Position numbers and translations under genes: made by a program. From Bacillus sp. USDA818B3_A (lineage in GTDB: Bacteria > Bacillota > Bacilli > Bacillales > Cytobacillaceae): a stretch of DNA of 64,000 bases. Shown here piece by piece: positions 17,645-26,299 of the stretch; the first letter of the stretch is position 1, and every line of letters begins with the position of its first letter. The stretch covers positions 1 to 64,000 of the forward strand of contig NZ_JAABNN010000013.1 in NCBI RefSeq assembly GCF_009928415.1, written 5' to 3'. Below the pieces are notes generated by a model. It worked only from the letters and a program-made list of their open reading frames with translations. It searched no databases and had not been told where the DNA came from.

Positions 17645-18942
17645 CTGCTTTCGACCTTGTTTACCTCAATATATAAAATATGGTGGCCTTCATTTTCTAA
17701 TATTTGAAAGGTGAAACCTTCCTTATTAATTGTGTCGCCTTTTTTGATATCAAACTTTTGTGTTAAAAACCATCCGCCAATGGTATCAACTTCCTCTTCT
17801 TCAAGTGTAGTGCCAAGAAGATCATTTACCTCACTGATCAAGACCTTCCCATCTAAGATAAAATGATTTTCCCCTTTTTTCTGAATAAGCGGAAGCTCAT
17901 CCAAATCAAATTCATCACGGATTTCACCCACAATTTCCTCGAGGATATCTTCTACAGTGACTATCCCGGCCGTACCGCCATATTCATCAGATAGAATGGC
18001 CATATGAGAGCGGTTTTTTTGTAACTTTACTAATAATTCCTGAATAGGTATACTTTCAATCACATGAATCACAGGTTTAATGTAAGGAAGCAGTGGTTGT
18101 TCTCCTGCGCATTTTTGCTGGATACAATCGGTTAGAACTTCTTTAATATTCACTACTCCTAGAATATTATCTTTATCACCATCAATAAGAGGATAGCGTG
18201 TATATTTTTCCTCACGGACAATTTCGATAATCTCATCCATAGTTGCATCCCTTGAAAGTGTAACTACTTCCGTTCTTGGTACCATAATTTCCTTTGCAAT
18301 TCGATCGTCAAATTCAAAAATATTATTCACATAACTGTATTCTGATTGATTGATTTCGCCGCTTTCGTAGCTCTGCGAAAGAATCATCCGCAGTTCTTCC
18401 TCTGATAATACAATCTCTTGCTCAGAAGTAGGTTTAATACCGAAAAGTCCTGTGACCAACCGGGCCGACCGGTTTAATACCCAAATAAAGGGATACATCA
18501 GTCGATAAAACACAATCATAGGTTTTGCGAAAAGCATAATAATTTGTTCTGACTTTTGAATCGCAAACGTTTTTGGCGCTAATTCCCCAATAACAACGTT
18601 AAAAAAGGTTATAATCGCAAAAGCGAGAATAAATGAGATAACTTGTTTTAATGATAGCGGTAATTCGATCCAATCGAAGATAGGTTCTAATACTTTACGT
18701 ATGGTTGGCTCTCCCAGCCAGCCCAAGATTAAGGATGTAATTGTAATGCCAACTTGAGTGGCAGATAAGTATCCATCTAGATTAGAAATCACTTTTTTGG
18801 CCGCTTCAGCCTTTTTGTTTCCTTCTGAAATTAGCTGATCTATTCTGGTTGTCCGTACTTTTACCATGGCAAATTCTGATGCAACAAAAAATGCGGTAAA
18901 GGTAATCAAGATTGCAATAATAATAACGTTCATCCAAATCAT
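17632..18942 (-). CDS. CNNM/CorC-type transporter (DUF21-CBS pair-CorC_HlyC), second paralogue
   Basis: A 436-aa paralogue of the protein at 15628 with the same order of domains: DUF21 membrane core (about 1-190), CBS pair containing MVPRTEVV and RSHMAILSDEYGG, and the CorC_HlyC domain. The two are similar along their whole length, so a local duplication around the MerR gene is likely. Probable magnesium or other divalent-cation exporter, or a modulator of one. It starts at ATG 18942 after AAGGTG, a ribosome site fully contained in a leader hairpin. Confidence 0.9.
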   Translation of the reverse strand: MIWMNVIIIAILITFTAFFVASEFAMVKVRTTRIDQLISEGNKKAEAAKKVISNLDGYLSATQVGITITSLILGWLGEPTIRKVLEPIFDWIELPLSLKQVISFILAFAIITFFNVVIGELAPKTFAIQKSEQIIMLFAKPMIVFYRLMYPFIWVLNRSARLVTGLFGIKPTSEQEIVLSEEELRMILSQSYESGEINQSEYSYVNNIFEFDDRIAKEIMVPRTEVVTLSRDATMDEIIEIVREEKYTRYPLIDGDKDNILGVVNIKEVLTDCIQQKCAGEQPLLPYIKPVIHVIESIPIQELLVKLQKNRSHMAILSDEYGGTAGIVTVEDILEEIVGEIRDEFDLDELPLIQKKGENHFILDGKVLISEVNDLLGTTLEEEEVDTIGGWFLTQKFDIKKGDTINKEGFTFQILENEGHHILYIEVNKVESSASE

Positions 18943-18990
18943 TTATCACCTTACAAAAAGGTAAGGCATGCCACCTCACTTACTTTACTC
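18943..18990 (-). promoter_or_regulatory. candidate two-state RNA leader of the second CNNM gene
   Basis: On the minus strand the segment CCUUAC (18966-18961) can pair either with GUGAGG upstream (18979-18974, loop UGGCAUG) or with GUAAGG downstream (18954-18949, loop CUUUUU). The second choice sequesters the ribosome site AAGGUG four bases before the ATG. The two hairpins use exactly the same six bases, so they exclude each other, the layout of a translational switch. Shares GAGGUG-R-C and CCUUACC with the leader at 16981-17030. Confidence 0.55.
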
Positions 18991-19119
18991 TATCTAAACA
19001 TTATTCCCTGTAAATAAACTTCTAACTTTATGAATCCAAAAAGTTTTCTTTATTATTTCAAAAATGGACATTATTATCAAATGAGGACTGAAAAAAGGCA
19101 GCCTGGGCTGCCCATGGTT

Positions 19120-19668
19120 CTATATTCTTGAATTCCACTCACGCGCTAGCATGCTGTATATGAATAAATCATGGAAATGCCCATTTAAATGTTCACCATC
19201 CCGTACAATGCCTTCTTTAACAAATCCAAGCCTCTCTGGAATGGCGCGGCTTTTATTGTTTTTTACACCGCAGCGAATTTCTATTCTGTTCAATCCTAAT
19301 TGAAAAAAGCAATAATTTAGTAAGGCTTTAACTGATCTGGTGATAATACCATGCCCTTCTGCATTTTTTGCCAAATAATACCCTATACTTGCCATACTGT
19401 TATACCAGTCAATTTGGTGCAATCCTAAGGAGCCTGCCAGCTCCCCCCGGTAAAGAATCCCAACATTCATCCCACTGTTCTCAGCAAATTGGTTTAGCCA
19501 TACAGGAATGATTGTTTCTATTTGATAGGGGGAAGCCATACTATCTACCCATGGCATCCATTCCCGCAAATGTTCTCGATTTTCTTCAATAAGCTTATAC
19601 AGACTTAAAGCGTGGTGACGCTGAAACAATTGAAGTTCGATTTCATGATCCACTTTTAAAGTAAACAT
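19120..19668 (-). CDS. ydaF: GNAT acetyltransferase, RimJ/RimL type (YdaF-like)
   Basis: A 182-aa soluble acetyl-CoA-dependent N-acetyltransferase. GNAT features run in order: substrate-side helices with REWMPWVDS, the beta4 region ASIGYYL, the acetyl-CoA pyrophosphate loop AEGHGIITRSV, then the motif LNRIEIRCGVKNNKSRAIPERLGF typical of ribosomal-protein Ser/Ala acetyltransferases. Length and pattern match B. subtilis YdaF (183 aa). The real substrate may be a ribosomal protein or a small molecule. It is single-gene, and is placed between a transporter and a kinase gene with no functional link visible. Confidence 0.85.
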   Translation of the reverse strand: MFTLKVDHEIELQLFQRHHALSLYKLIEENREHLREWMPWVDSMASPYQIETIIPVWLNQFAENSGMNVGILYRGELAGSLGLHQIDWYNSMASIGYYLAKNAEGHGIITRSVKALLNYCFFQLGLNRIEIRCGVKNNKSRAIPERLGFVKEGIVRDGEHLNGHFHDLFIYSMLAREWNSRI

Positions 19669-19781
19669 AGGCCATTCTCCTGATGATCATTTTGGTACAT
19701 CATATGCGGAGGAAGGGCGGAACGGGAGATGAATGAATAGAAAAAAATCCCTGCTTATCAAAAGTGGGATTCAGGTTTGCT

Positions 19782-20936
19782 TTATGGATTTAGTTCTTTC
19801 TCTTCATCAGACTTTAAAGCAACGGGCAGGTAAATGGAAAAGGTGGTTTTATCTTGAGAAGAGTCACAGGTTAACTCACCTTTATGTTTTTCAATAATTT
19901 CCTTACATACAAACAAGCCAAGGCCTGTCCCCAGTTTTTTTGTGGTGAAAAAAGGTTCAAAAATGGTTTTATGCATTTCGGCTGGAATAACAGGCCCATT
20001 GTTTGAAATGCTGATTTTTATCGTTTTATTTTCTTTCAGCCCGCTTTTTATTTCTATGGTTGGATTGGGTACCCCATGATGATTCAAGGCATCAATGGCA
20101 TTAAAAATGATATTAATAAATACCTGTCTGATCTCATCCGCATAGCCATTTAAAGAAAAATCACCGCTGATATGATTTTGGACTTTCACTTTACCGTCCA
20201 AAATACTAGGGTAGAGGAAATTCAATACTTCATCGATCAAATTATTTAATTTAAAATATACTTTTTCTTTACCAATGAGCTCTTTCTTCGAAAGCAGCAG
20301 AAACTGCGAGATGCGAAAGTTTAGCTGATCTAATTCACTTGAGATAATATCCAAATACCTCATATTTGGATAATCAGCTTTGAGCAGCTGTATAAATCCT
20401 TGCACAGATGTAAGCGGGTTTCTAAATTCATGAATGAAACTTGACGTCATTTGACCAAGAAGTGTTAAGCGATCTTGGTGTGTGGAGTCAATGAACATTG
20501 TCTTTTCTTCAATAATTTTATTTTTTGCTTCAGAATAATGCGATACAGCAAAAAATAAAAATTTATCAAAGCAAAAATTAATGTCATTTATGGACTTTTG
20601 TAATTCTGGCCATGTGAGCCCTGTTTTACTTAAATAGCTATATAGAATGGTTCTGCCAATATTGACATTATAGACGAAATCACCGATGTTAATGTCTGCC
20701 ATTACCCTTTCCTCAGATATATCTATAGCGATTTTTTCGATTACCTTCAATAATTCTTCCTTTGATACATTATGCATAGAAAGAATGATATTTAAAAGGG
20801 CTTCGCCATTTTCGCGAATTTTCCCTTTAAATGGATCCTTATGATCAATCATGATGGCTTTTTCCCATTCTTGAACTATTTGCTCTTTGTTACGTACAAA
20901 AAAAGTAATTAAATCTGTCTGTTCTCCCGTAAACAT
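19782..20936 (-). CDS. orphan sensor histidine kinase (cytoplasmic)
   Basis: About 384 aa when started at ATG 20936, which follows GGAGG by seven bases; a longer frame reaching 21050 lacks a ribosome site and is probably not translated. Residues 1-140 form a helical input domain with no membrane segment. The phosphoacceptor is His169 in SFIHEFRNPLTSVQGF. The ATPase part shows the N-box (INIIFNAIDAL), the F-box (FEPFFTTK) and the G-box (GTGLGLFVCKEI). No response regulator is adjacent. The HEFRNPLTSVQGF form is common in Bacillus sporulation-type kinases, so phosphorelay input is possible but unproven. Confidence 0.85.
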   Translation of the reverse strand: MFTGEQTDLITFFVRNKEQIVQEWEKAIMIDHKDPFKGKIRENGEALLNIILSMHNVSKEELLKVIEKIAIDISEERVMADINIGDFVYNVNIGRTILYSYLSKTGLTWPELQKSINDINFCFDKFLFFAVSHYSEAKNKIIEEKTMFIDSTHQDRLTLLGQMTSSFIHEFRNPLTSVQGFIQLLKADYPNMRYLDIISSELDQLNFRISQFLLLSKKELIGKEKVYFKLNNLIDEVLNFLYPSILDGKVKVQNHISGDFSLNGYADEIRQVFINIIFNAIDALNHHGVPNPTIEIKSGLKENKTIKISISNNGPVIPAEMHKTIFEPFFTTKKLGTGLGLFVCKEIIEKHKGELTCDSSQDKTTFSIYLPVALKSDEEKELNP

Positions 20937-21157
20937 GGTTTTTCCTCCTATGATTTTAACCGAACTGATTATCATGATTAATTCGCTGATGAGTTTAAAA
21001 ATCCTTTTTAAAACAAAAGAAAATAAATTTTTATCAATGAATGTATCCATTTCTTACGTTTATTCTCTATAATAGTAAGACTTTTCAATTTATAATTCGA
21101 ACTTTTGTCAAATTTATTAAGCTATTTTACTCAAAATAGTGTTAAAATACATTTAGA

Positions 21158-21176
21158 AAGATAATCATTCTCAATT
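21158..21176 (+). promoter_or_regulatory. Fur box upstream of feoAB
   Basis: The bases agataatcattctcaat resemble the Bacillus Fur operator (GATAATNATTATCA family). They lie about 30 bp before feoA and just after a TTAAAAT -10-like element. Iron repression of the operon is the natural reading. Confidence 0.65.
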
Positions 21177-21197
21177 AACCTAGATAGGGTGATATAC

Positions 21198-21422
21198 ATG
21201 TTTGGTACTTTAAAAGCAGGGGATAAAGGAAAAATTATTGATTTATCTCATGTCGGTCACCTCGTTCAACGACGCTTGCTTGATTTAGGGATTACAGAGG
21301 GATCTGAAGTTTGTGTCAAGTGCATTATGCCCTTTGGCGGACCGGTCATGATCGAATCATGCGGACAATGTGTTGGGATCCGCAGAAAAGAAGCAGTTCA
21401 GATTGAAGTGGAGAGACTATAA
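21198..21422 (+). CDS. feoA: ferrous iron transport protein A
   Basis: A 74-aa SH3-like protein that assists FeoB. Typical features are LKAGDKGKI, RRLLDLGITEGSEV and the C-terminal IRRKEAVQIEVE strand. The ATG at 21198 is six bases after GGGTG; the in-frame GTG three codons earlier overlaps that ribosome site and is less likely. Its stop TAA overlaps the feoB start by one base, so the two are translationally coupled. Confidence 0.93.
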   Translation: MFGTLKAGDKGKIIDLSHVGHLVQRRLLDLGITEGSEVCVKCIMPFGGPVMIESCGQCVGIRRKEAVQIEVERL

Positions 21423-23428
21423 TGGAAATTGCTTTAATCGGTAATCCGAATACAGGGAAAACTTCATTATTTAATAATTTAACAGGTTCCTATGAGTATG
21501 TTGGCAACTGGAGCGGTGTGACTGTTGAAAAGAAGGTTGGAGTCTTTAAGAATAATATTGGACAATTAATAGATTTACCCGGAGTTTATACTCTTAACCC
21601 TTTGTCAAAGGACGAAGGGGTCGTTACCTCGTTTTTTTTAAACGAATCCTTTGACAGGTTGTTAAATATCCTTGATGCATCACAATTGGAACGTAATTTA
21701 CATTTGACGCTTCAACTGCTTGAATATGAGAAACCAGCTTTAATTGGCCTAAATATGATCGATGTGGCGAATAAACGCGGGATTCACATTCATGTAGAGA
21801 AGCTTTCGAAAGTCTTGGGTGTTCCAGTTGTCCCAGTCGTTGCCCGAAGTGGAAAGGGCTGTGACAAGCTTGCAGAAATGATTTCTACAAAATCAATCCA
21901 GCCTGCCAATAAGAAACACCTTGTCTACTATGGCAAGGAGGCTGAAGAGACGATTTCGGCGATAACCGGGGAAATTTCTAGTAAGACCCATCATTCTCCA
22001 AGGTTTCTTGCCATTCAGTATCTAGAAGGGAACCAATACGTTCAAAACTATGTTCATAGTATTACAAATCCTCAAAGAATGAAGGATGTTGTAATTAACT
22101 TGGAAAACAAGCTTCAAGCACGATTGAACGGTAAATCACTGTCGAATTACATTTATTTAAAAAGAAAAGAAGTAATAGACAAGATCGTCGCTGAAGTTTC
22201 AAGCAAAAGTGAATCGGGTTTACCGCTGTCTGAAAAAATTGATAGCATGGTAACCAACCGGTTCCTAGGAATGCCCATCTTTCTTTTGCTCATGTATTTG
22301 ATGTTTATGCTGACATTTGATTGGTTGGGAACGCCTTTATCGGACCTGCTTGATGCCTTTTTAACAGGACCAGTCACGACCGGATTTGAATCTGTCTTGA
22401 GCGCAGTTCATGCTTCAGATTTTATCCATGCTTTAATTATTGAAGGACTTGTAGCAGGGGTTGGCGGTGTGCTTGTGTTTGTACCGCAGATATTTATTCT
22501 TTTCTTCTTTATTTCCTTGTTAGAAGACTCTGGCTACATGGCACGTGTTGCACTCGTAATGGATCGTATTATGGAATCTGTAGGGTTAAATGGTAAAGCA
22601 TTTATCCCAATGATGATTGGCTTTGGCTGTAATGTACCTGGGATCATGGCGGCAAGGACGATTGAAACTCCAAGGGAGAGACTCTTAACCATCCTATTGA
22701 CACCATTAATGTCCTGCTCGGCACGTTTACCAGTATATGCCTTATTTGTAGGAGCTTTTTTCGTCGGACAGAAGGCGTTTGTTGTCCTCAGCCTTTATGT
22801 GCTGGGAATTGTAGTTGCATTAACACTTGCAAAAATATTCTCAAAAACCATAGTGAAATCAGAAACATCTTTATTTGTTATTGAACTTCCTCCCTATAGA
22901 CTTCCACAATTTCAATCTTTATGGAGAAGTACATGGGATAAAGGGAAAGGGTTCATCAGAAAGGCTGGAACATTTATCTTTGCCGGTTCTGTCTTTATCT
23001 GGCTGCTATCCTATGCAGGACCTCATGGTTTAAAGGTTAATATGGATGATAGTTTTTTAGCGGCCATTGGAAATGTTATCGCACCGATCTTTGATCCGAT
23101 TGGTTTCGGAACATGGCAGGCAACCGCTTCGTTAATAACTGGTTTTTTAGCAAAAGAAGCAATTATTTCGACCATGAATATTATTTATTTTGTTCCAAAT
23201 GATGCAAGCCTTCAAGGGCTGTTGGCTAATTACTATACTCCGTTATCAGCTTATAGCTTTATGGTATTTATCTTATTGTATATACCTTGTTTGGCTACAA
23301 CAGCAACGATTTATAAGGAAACTGGTTCAAAAAAATGGACTGCTTTTTCAATGATTTATGCCTTCGCAATTGCCTACGTGCTATCGTTGATTATTTATCA
23401 AGGCGGTAAATTGTTTGGCTTGGTTTAA
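21422..23428 (+). CDS. feoB: ferrous iron transporter B
   Basis: A 668-aa inner-membrane Fe(II) importer. An N-terminal GTPase domain shows G1 GNPNTGKTS (residues 7-15), G3 DLPG and G4 NMID, followed by a helical guanine-dissociation-like domain. The membrane region begins near residue 285 and holds two gate motifs: GFGCNVPGIMAART with the conserved Cys, and the later cysteine-bearing IPCLATTATI. Length is normal for Firmicutes. It forms an operon with feoA and a small Cys-rich partner, probably under Fur control. Confidence 0.96.
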   Translation: MEIALIGNPNTGKTSLFNNLTGSYEYVGNWSGVTVEKKVGVFKNNIGQLIDLPGVYTLNPLSKDEGVVTSFFLNESFDRLLNILDASQLERNLHLTLQLLEYEKPALIGLNMIDVANKRGIHIHVEKLSKVLGVPVVPVVARSGKGCDKLAEMISTKSIQPANKKHLVYYGKEAEETISAITGEISSKTHHSPRFLAIQYLEGNQYVQNYVHSITNPQRMKDVVINLENKLQARLNGKSLSNYIYLKRKEVIDKIVAEVSSKSESGLPLSEKIDSMVTNRFLGMPIFLLLMYLMFMLTFDWLGTPLSDLLDAFLTGPVTTGFESVLSAVHASDFIHALIIEGLVAGVGGVLVFVPQIFILFFFISLLEDSGYMARVALVMDRIMESVGLNGKAFIPMMIGFGCNVPGIMAARTIETPRERLLTILLTPLMSCSARLPVYALFVGAFFVGQKAFVVLSLYVLGIVVALTLAKIFSKTIVKSETSLFVIELPPYRLPQFQSLWRSTWDKGKGFIRKAGTFIFAGSVFIWLLSYAGPHGLKVNMDDSFLAAIGNVIAPIFDPIGFGTWQATASLITGFLAKEAIISTMNIIYFVPNDASLQGLLANYYTPLSAYSFMVFILLYIPCLATTATIYKETGSKKWTAFSMIYAFAIAYVLSLIIYQGGKLFGLV

Positions 23429-23449
23429 CTTTTAAGAGGGGTGGAACAA

Positions 23450-23605
23450 ATGATTGCGAGTATATTAATCGGTGTGGCTATATTTGGATATGCGGCTTGG
23501 GCATTAGTTAAATTCATTAATCGTTCCAAAAAGGGAAAATGCGCCGCCTGTGATTTAAAAAAATCATGTTCCAGTCAATGCAGTATACCACCACGAAATG
23601 CGTAG
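23450..23605 (+). CDS. FeoB-associated Cys-rich membrane protein
   Basis: A 51-residue protein: one N-terminal membrane helix (about residues 2-22), a basic stretch, then a cysteine cluster CAACDLKKSC-SSQC (four cysteines) and a short tail. This is the FeoC-replacing small protein usually placed right after feoB in Firmicutes. Its ATG at 23450 follows AGAGGGGTGG by six bases, 21 bp after the feoB stop. The cysteines could bind iron or a cluster; its exact role is not established. Confidence 0.88.
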   Translation: MIASILIGVAIFGYAAWALVKFINRSKKGKCAACDLKKSCSSQCSIPPRNA

Positions 23606-23634
23606 CCGCTAGGGCGCTGGAGCTAGACAATGTC
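23606..23634 (-). repeat. fragment of the dispersed GTCCAGCTCCAGCGCCTAG repeat, inverted
   Basis: Its complement, read from 23634, contains tctagctccagcgccctagc, matching one end of copies A-C. It lies directly after the stop codon of the Cys-rich protein gene. Confidence 0.65.
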
Positions 23635-23647
23635 AAAGATAAAGTAC

Positions 23648-23686
23648 AAAGAACTGCTATGTGATTATAGCAGTTCTTTTATTTTT
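23648..23686 (+). terminator. intrinsic terminator of the feo operon
   Basis: Stem aaagaactgctat/atagcagttcttt (13 bp) with six-base loop followed by T-rich sequence. Confidence 0.9.
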
Positions 23687-23752
23687 GAAATTTGAATCAT
23701 TCTAAGAAATTGTGTAAAATTACACTAGAAGCTATTGAAGGAAGGGCTGACT

Positions 23753-24208
23753 GTGACCAGGGATGAAATTATAATGCAAGTATCTGAAAAGCTCCGTCTA
23801 ATCCGGACAGAAGCAGGTTATACACAGGATAAGATGGCAGATATTATTGGTGTTTCAAAGAAAACATTAGTACAAATTGAGAAAGGGAGAGTGTTAGCCG
23901 GCTGGTCAACCGTTGTATCTATTTGTGCCCTTTTTCGTGAGACAGAAACAGTCCAATTTTTATTTGGTAATGAACCCCTCGAGGTTTTAGAAACAGTTGC
24001 CCTAAACGGAATCGACCTTCGCAAAACAAAAACACTTGGCGGAAGAATTTGGTGGAGGGTTCTTTTTCAAAAGAATGGATATATCTTGCAGCAAAATATT
24101 TTAAGTAAACATTTTCGAATTCTGGATGAACAGAATTACCGTATTTTTTCAAGCTTTGATGAGAAACAATCAAGACATCGCTTTAAGGAACTCACAAAAG
24201 GTGAATAA
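23753..24208 (+). CDS. XRE-family transcriptional regulator
   Basis: About 151 aa. An N-terminal Cro/C1 helix-turn-helix (LRLIRTEAGYTQDKMADIIG, then VSKKTLVQIEKGRV) is followed by an unusual C-terminal region rich in Trp, Phe and Arg (GGRIWWRVLF, NYRIFSSFDEKQSRHRF) that I do not recognise. The GTG at 23753 is chosen because GGAAGGGC lies five bases upstream; the TTG at 23735 has no ribosome site. A single-gene unit; target unknown. Confidence 0.8.
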   Translation: MTRDEIIMQVSEKLRLIRTEAGYTQDKMADIIGVSKKTLVQIEKGRVLAGWSTVVSICALFRETETVQFLFGNEPLEVLETVALNGIDLRKTKTLGGRIWWRVLFQKNGYILQQNILSKHFRILDEQNYRIFSSFDEKQSRHRFKELTKGE

Positions 24209-24315
24209 ATATATTCAAAAAAATTCAACGTAAAGTCACAAAAGTGTAATTTTTATCACTTGCAGTACCTGCTCTTTGTGATATTTTAAAATCAAAATCA
24301 AAGGGTGGGATCTTT

Positions 24316-24399
24316 ATGTCAGAATACTCAATTGTATTAGCCATAGGCAGTTTTTTGATTCTTACTTATTTCATCGGCTATACAATCATTAAATCCTAG
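24316..24399 (+). CDS. 27-residue single-helix membrane protein
   Basis: Encodes M-S-E-Y-S followed by one hydrophobic helix (about residues 6-24) and a short Lys-Ser end. It is supported by AAGGGTGGG before the ATG and by a terminator starting two bases after the stop, so it is a compact stand-alone gene. Upstream lie an inverted repeat AAGTG-N10-CACTT and a TTGTGATATT element, both like redox-regulator half-sites. Size and topology recall accessory subunits of respiratory or transport complexes (CydX- or KdpF-like), but no family can be named. Confidence 0.7.
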   Translation: MSEYSIVLAIGSFLILTYFIGYTIIKS

Positions 24400-24400
24400 G

Positions 24401-24428
24401 CTGTAGACAAATGTCTGCAGTTTTTTTA
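24401..24428 (+). terminator. intrinsic terminator after the 27-residue protein gene
   Basis: Stem ctgtagaca/tgtctgcag (one G-U pair) followed by TTTTTTTATTTTTT. Confidence 0.85.
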
Positions 24429-24513
24429 TTTTTTGTTAATCAGCAAAAAGGATATAAATTTGTCCGCAATGGATATATATATGGAAGTAGTTGAAATAGT
24501 GAGGTGATAACCG

Positions 24514-25893
24514 ATGGAAAAATTTAGAGTGGAAAAGGATACGCTTGGAGAGGTGCGTGTTCCTTCAGATAAATATTGGGGAGCTCAAACACAGCGAAGC
24601 AGGGAAAATTTCAAAATTGGCGAAGAAAAAATGCCGCTCGAGGTCATCCATGGCTTGGTCCTTATCAAACAAGCTGCGGCAGCAGTTAATTTTCGGTTGG
24701 GGAAGCTTACTGAAGACAAGATGAACGTCATCGTAAATGTATGTAAGCAAATACATAATGGTGACTATGATCAGCATTTTCCGTTAGCAGTCTGGCAAAC
24801 AGGGAGCGGCACGCAATCAAATATGAATGTGAATGAAGTTATTGCAAATAGGGCCAATCAAATATTTACTGATACGGGAAAGGCAGAAAAAGTCCATCCC
24901 AATGATGACGTAAACATGTCCCAAAGCTCGAATGATACGTTTCCTACTGCCATGCATATTGCAGCTTACATTAAGATTATTAAAGACTTGCTGCCGGCGA
25001 TTGAAGGATTGAAAAATACCTTTAGAGAAAAGGAAGAAGCTTTTGCTGGCATTGTTAAAATCGGCCGAACACACCTGCAGGATGCAACGCCGCTCACATT
25101 GGGGCAGGAAATTAGCGGCTGGAGGGCAATGCTTGAAAAAGATGAGGAGATCATTAAAGAGGCGAGCCGGCACTTATTAAATTTGGCGATTGGCGGGACA
25201 GCTGTCGGGACTGGAATAAATGCTCATCCGCTATTTGGACAAATGATGGCGCTTGAACTAGGAGAAATTACTGGTTATGCCTTTAAATCTTCAACTAATA
25301 AATTCCATGCCTTAACAAGCCATGATGAAATTGTGTATGTCCATGGAGCACTAAAAGCGTTAGCGGCCGACTTAATGAAAGTGGCTAATGATGTCCGCTG
25401 GCTTGCGAGTGGTCCCCGCAGCGGGATAGGAGAAATTAGTATTCCCGCAAATGAACCAGGTAGTTCCATTATGCCGGGAAAAGTAAATCCAACACAAAGT
25501 GAAGCCCTAACGATGGTGGCTTGTCAGGTTTTTGGGAATGACGCTTCGATTGGTTTTGCAGCGAGTCAGGGTAATTTTGAGTTGAATGTCTTTAAACCAG
25601 TGATTATTTATAATCTTATCCAATCAATAAGACTGCTTGCAGATGGCATTGGTTCATTTAAAGAAAATTGCGCTGCTGGCATAGAGGCAATTCTAGATAA
25701 GATTAAAGATAACGTAGAACGGTCTTTAATGTTAGTAACCGCACTTAATCCCCATATCGGCTATGAAAAGGCAGCAGAAATTGCCAAACTCGCTTTTAAG
25801 GAGAACAGTACCTTGAAAGAAGCAGCCCTTAAAACAGGTTATGTTACAGCGGAGCAATTTGATGAATGGATTCAGCCTGAAAAAATGGTATAA
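24514..25893 (+). CDS. fumC: class II fumarate hydratase
   Basis: Reversible hydration of fumarate to L-malate in the TCA cycle; an iron-independent cytoplasmic tetramer. The 459-aa length is normal. It has the superfamily signature [11 protein letters not shown], the substrate-binding [13 protein letters not shown], and [11 protein letters not shown] and [10 protein letters not shown] with the active-site residues. Equivalent to citG of B. subtilis. The ribosome site GTGAGGTGAT precedes the ATG. Confidence 0.96.
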   Translation: MEKFRVEKDTLGEVRVPSDKYWGAQTQRSRENFKIGEEKMPLEVIHGLVLIKQAAAAVNFRLGKLTEDKMNVIVNVCKQIHNGDYDQHFPLAVWQTGSGTQSNMNVNEVIANRANQIFTDTGKAEKVHPNDDVNMSQSSNDTFPTAMHIAAYIKIIKDLLPAIEGLKNTFREKEEAFAGIVKIGRTHLQDATPLTLGQEISGWRAMLEKDEEIIKEASRHLLNLAIGGTAVGTGINAHPLFGQMMALELGEITGYAFKSSTNKFHALTSHDEIVYVHGALKALAADLMKVANDVRWLASGPRSGIGEISIPANEPGSSIMPGKVNPTQSEALTMVACQVFGNDASIGFAASQGNFELNVFKPVIIYNLIQSIRLLADGIGSFKENCAAGIEAILDKIKDNVERSLMLVTALNPHIGYEKAAEIAKLAFKENSTLKEAALKTGYVTAEQFDEWIQPEKMV

Positions 25894-25899
25894 ATGAAA

Positions 25900-25923
25900 G
25901 CCCCCTCCATAAAAGGAGGGGGC
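25900..25923 (+). terminator. terminator after fumC
   Basis: GC-rich 9-bp stem gccccctcc/ggagggggc; the T-tract is short, but the hairpin is very stable. Confidence 0.75.
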
Positions 25924-25965
25924 TTAAGCCATATTATTAATTTGTCCAATAAAATTTGTTGAAAA

Positions 25966-26172
25966 TTAGCGTTGGAAGCCGCCGCCAAGTTGAGATTCTG
26001 CCATAGCTACAAGACGCTTTGTAATTTCTCCTCCAACAGAACCATTTGCACGTGAAGTAGTATCTGCGCCAAGATTTACGCCAAATTCTTGAGCGATTTC
26101 ATACTTCATTTGGTTAAGAGCTTGTTCTACGCCTGGTACTAAAAGTTGATTAGAGTTGTTGTTACTTGCCAT
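25966..26172 (-). CDS. alpha/beta-type small acid-soluble spore protein
   Basis: A 68-aa DNA-binding spore protein that coats and protects spore DNA. Conserved segments are [20 protein letters not shown], which contains the germination-protease cleavage region, and [16 protein letters not shown]. Strongly expressed genes of this kind are read by sigma-G in the forespore. The ribosome site AAGAGGAG precedes the ATG with a spacing of about 12, usual for ssp genes. The upstream 324 bp hold unusual secondary structure. Confidence 0.95.
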   Translation of the reverse strand: MASNNNSNQLLVPGVEQALNQMKYEIAQEFGVNLGADTTSRANGSVGGEITKRLVAMAESQLGGGFQR

Positions 26173-26202
26173 AGTTGAATAACACTCCTCTTATTAATTT
26201 TG

Positions 26203-26248
26203 GGGTCAGTATGGAATTGAACCATAATATTGCCACCTGGCCTAACCC
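26203..26248 (-). ncRNA. candidate tRNA-top-half-like fold (proximal) in the ssp upstream region
   Basis: Minus-strand 7-bp acceptor-like stem GGGTTAG/CTGACCC, a small gcc-aggt-ggc hairpin, then a perfect T-arm: TATGG, loop TTCAATT, CCATA. There is no anticodon arm and no encoded CCA end. It could be a decayed tRNA, part of a structured leader, or chance. Hand-folded only. Confidence 0.4.
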
Positions 26249-26299
26249 ATATAATCAATGCCTCTGACAAAGAATATTAGTAATTGGAGATGATTCATT

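Noticed and set aside
18951-18974. A possible leader peptide (M-P-Y-L-F-V-R) in front of the second CNNM gene
   Set aside because: The ATG is very close to GAGGTG and there is no counterpart in the leader of the paralogue, so the hairpin explanation is preferred.
20937-21050. A 38-codon N-terminal extension of the histidine kinase
   Set aside because: The internal ATG at 20936 has a perfect GGAGG ribosome site, while the extension has none and would add an implausible hydrophobic leader.
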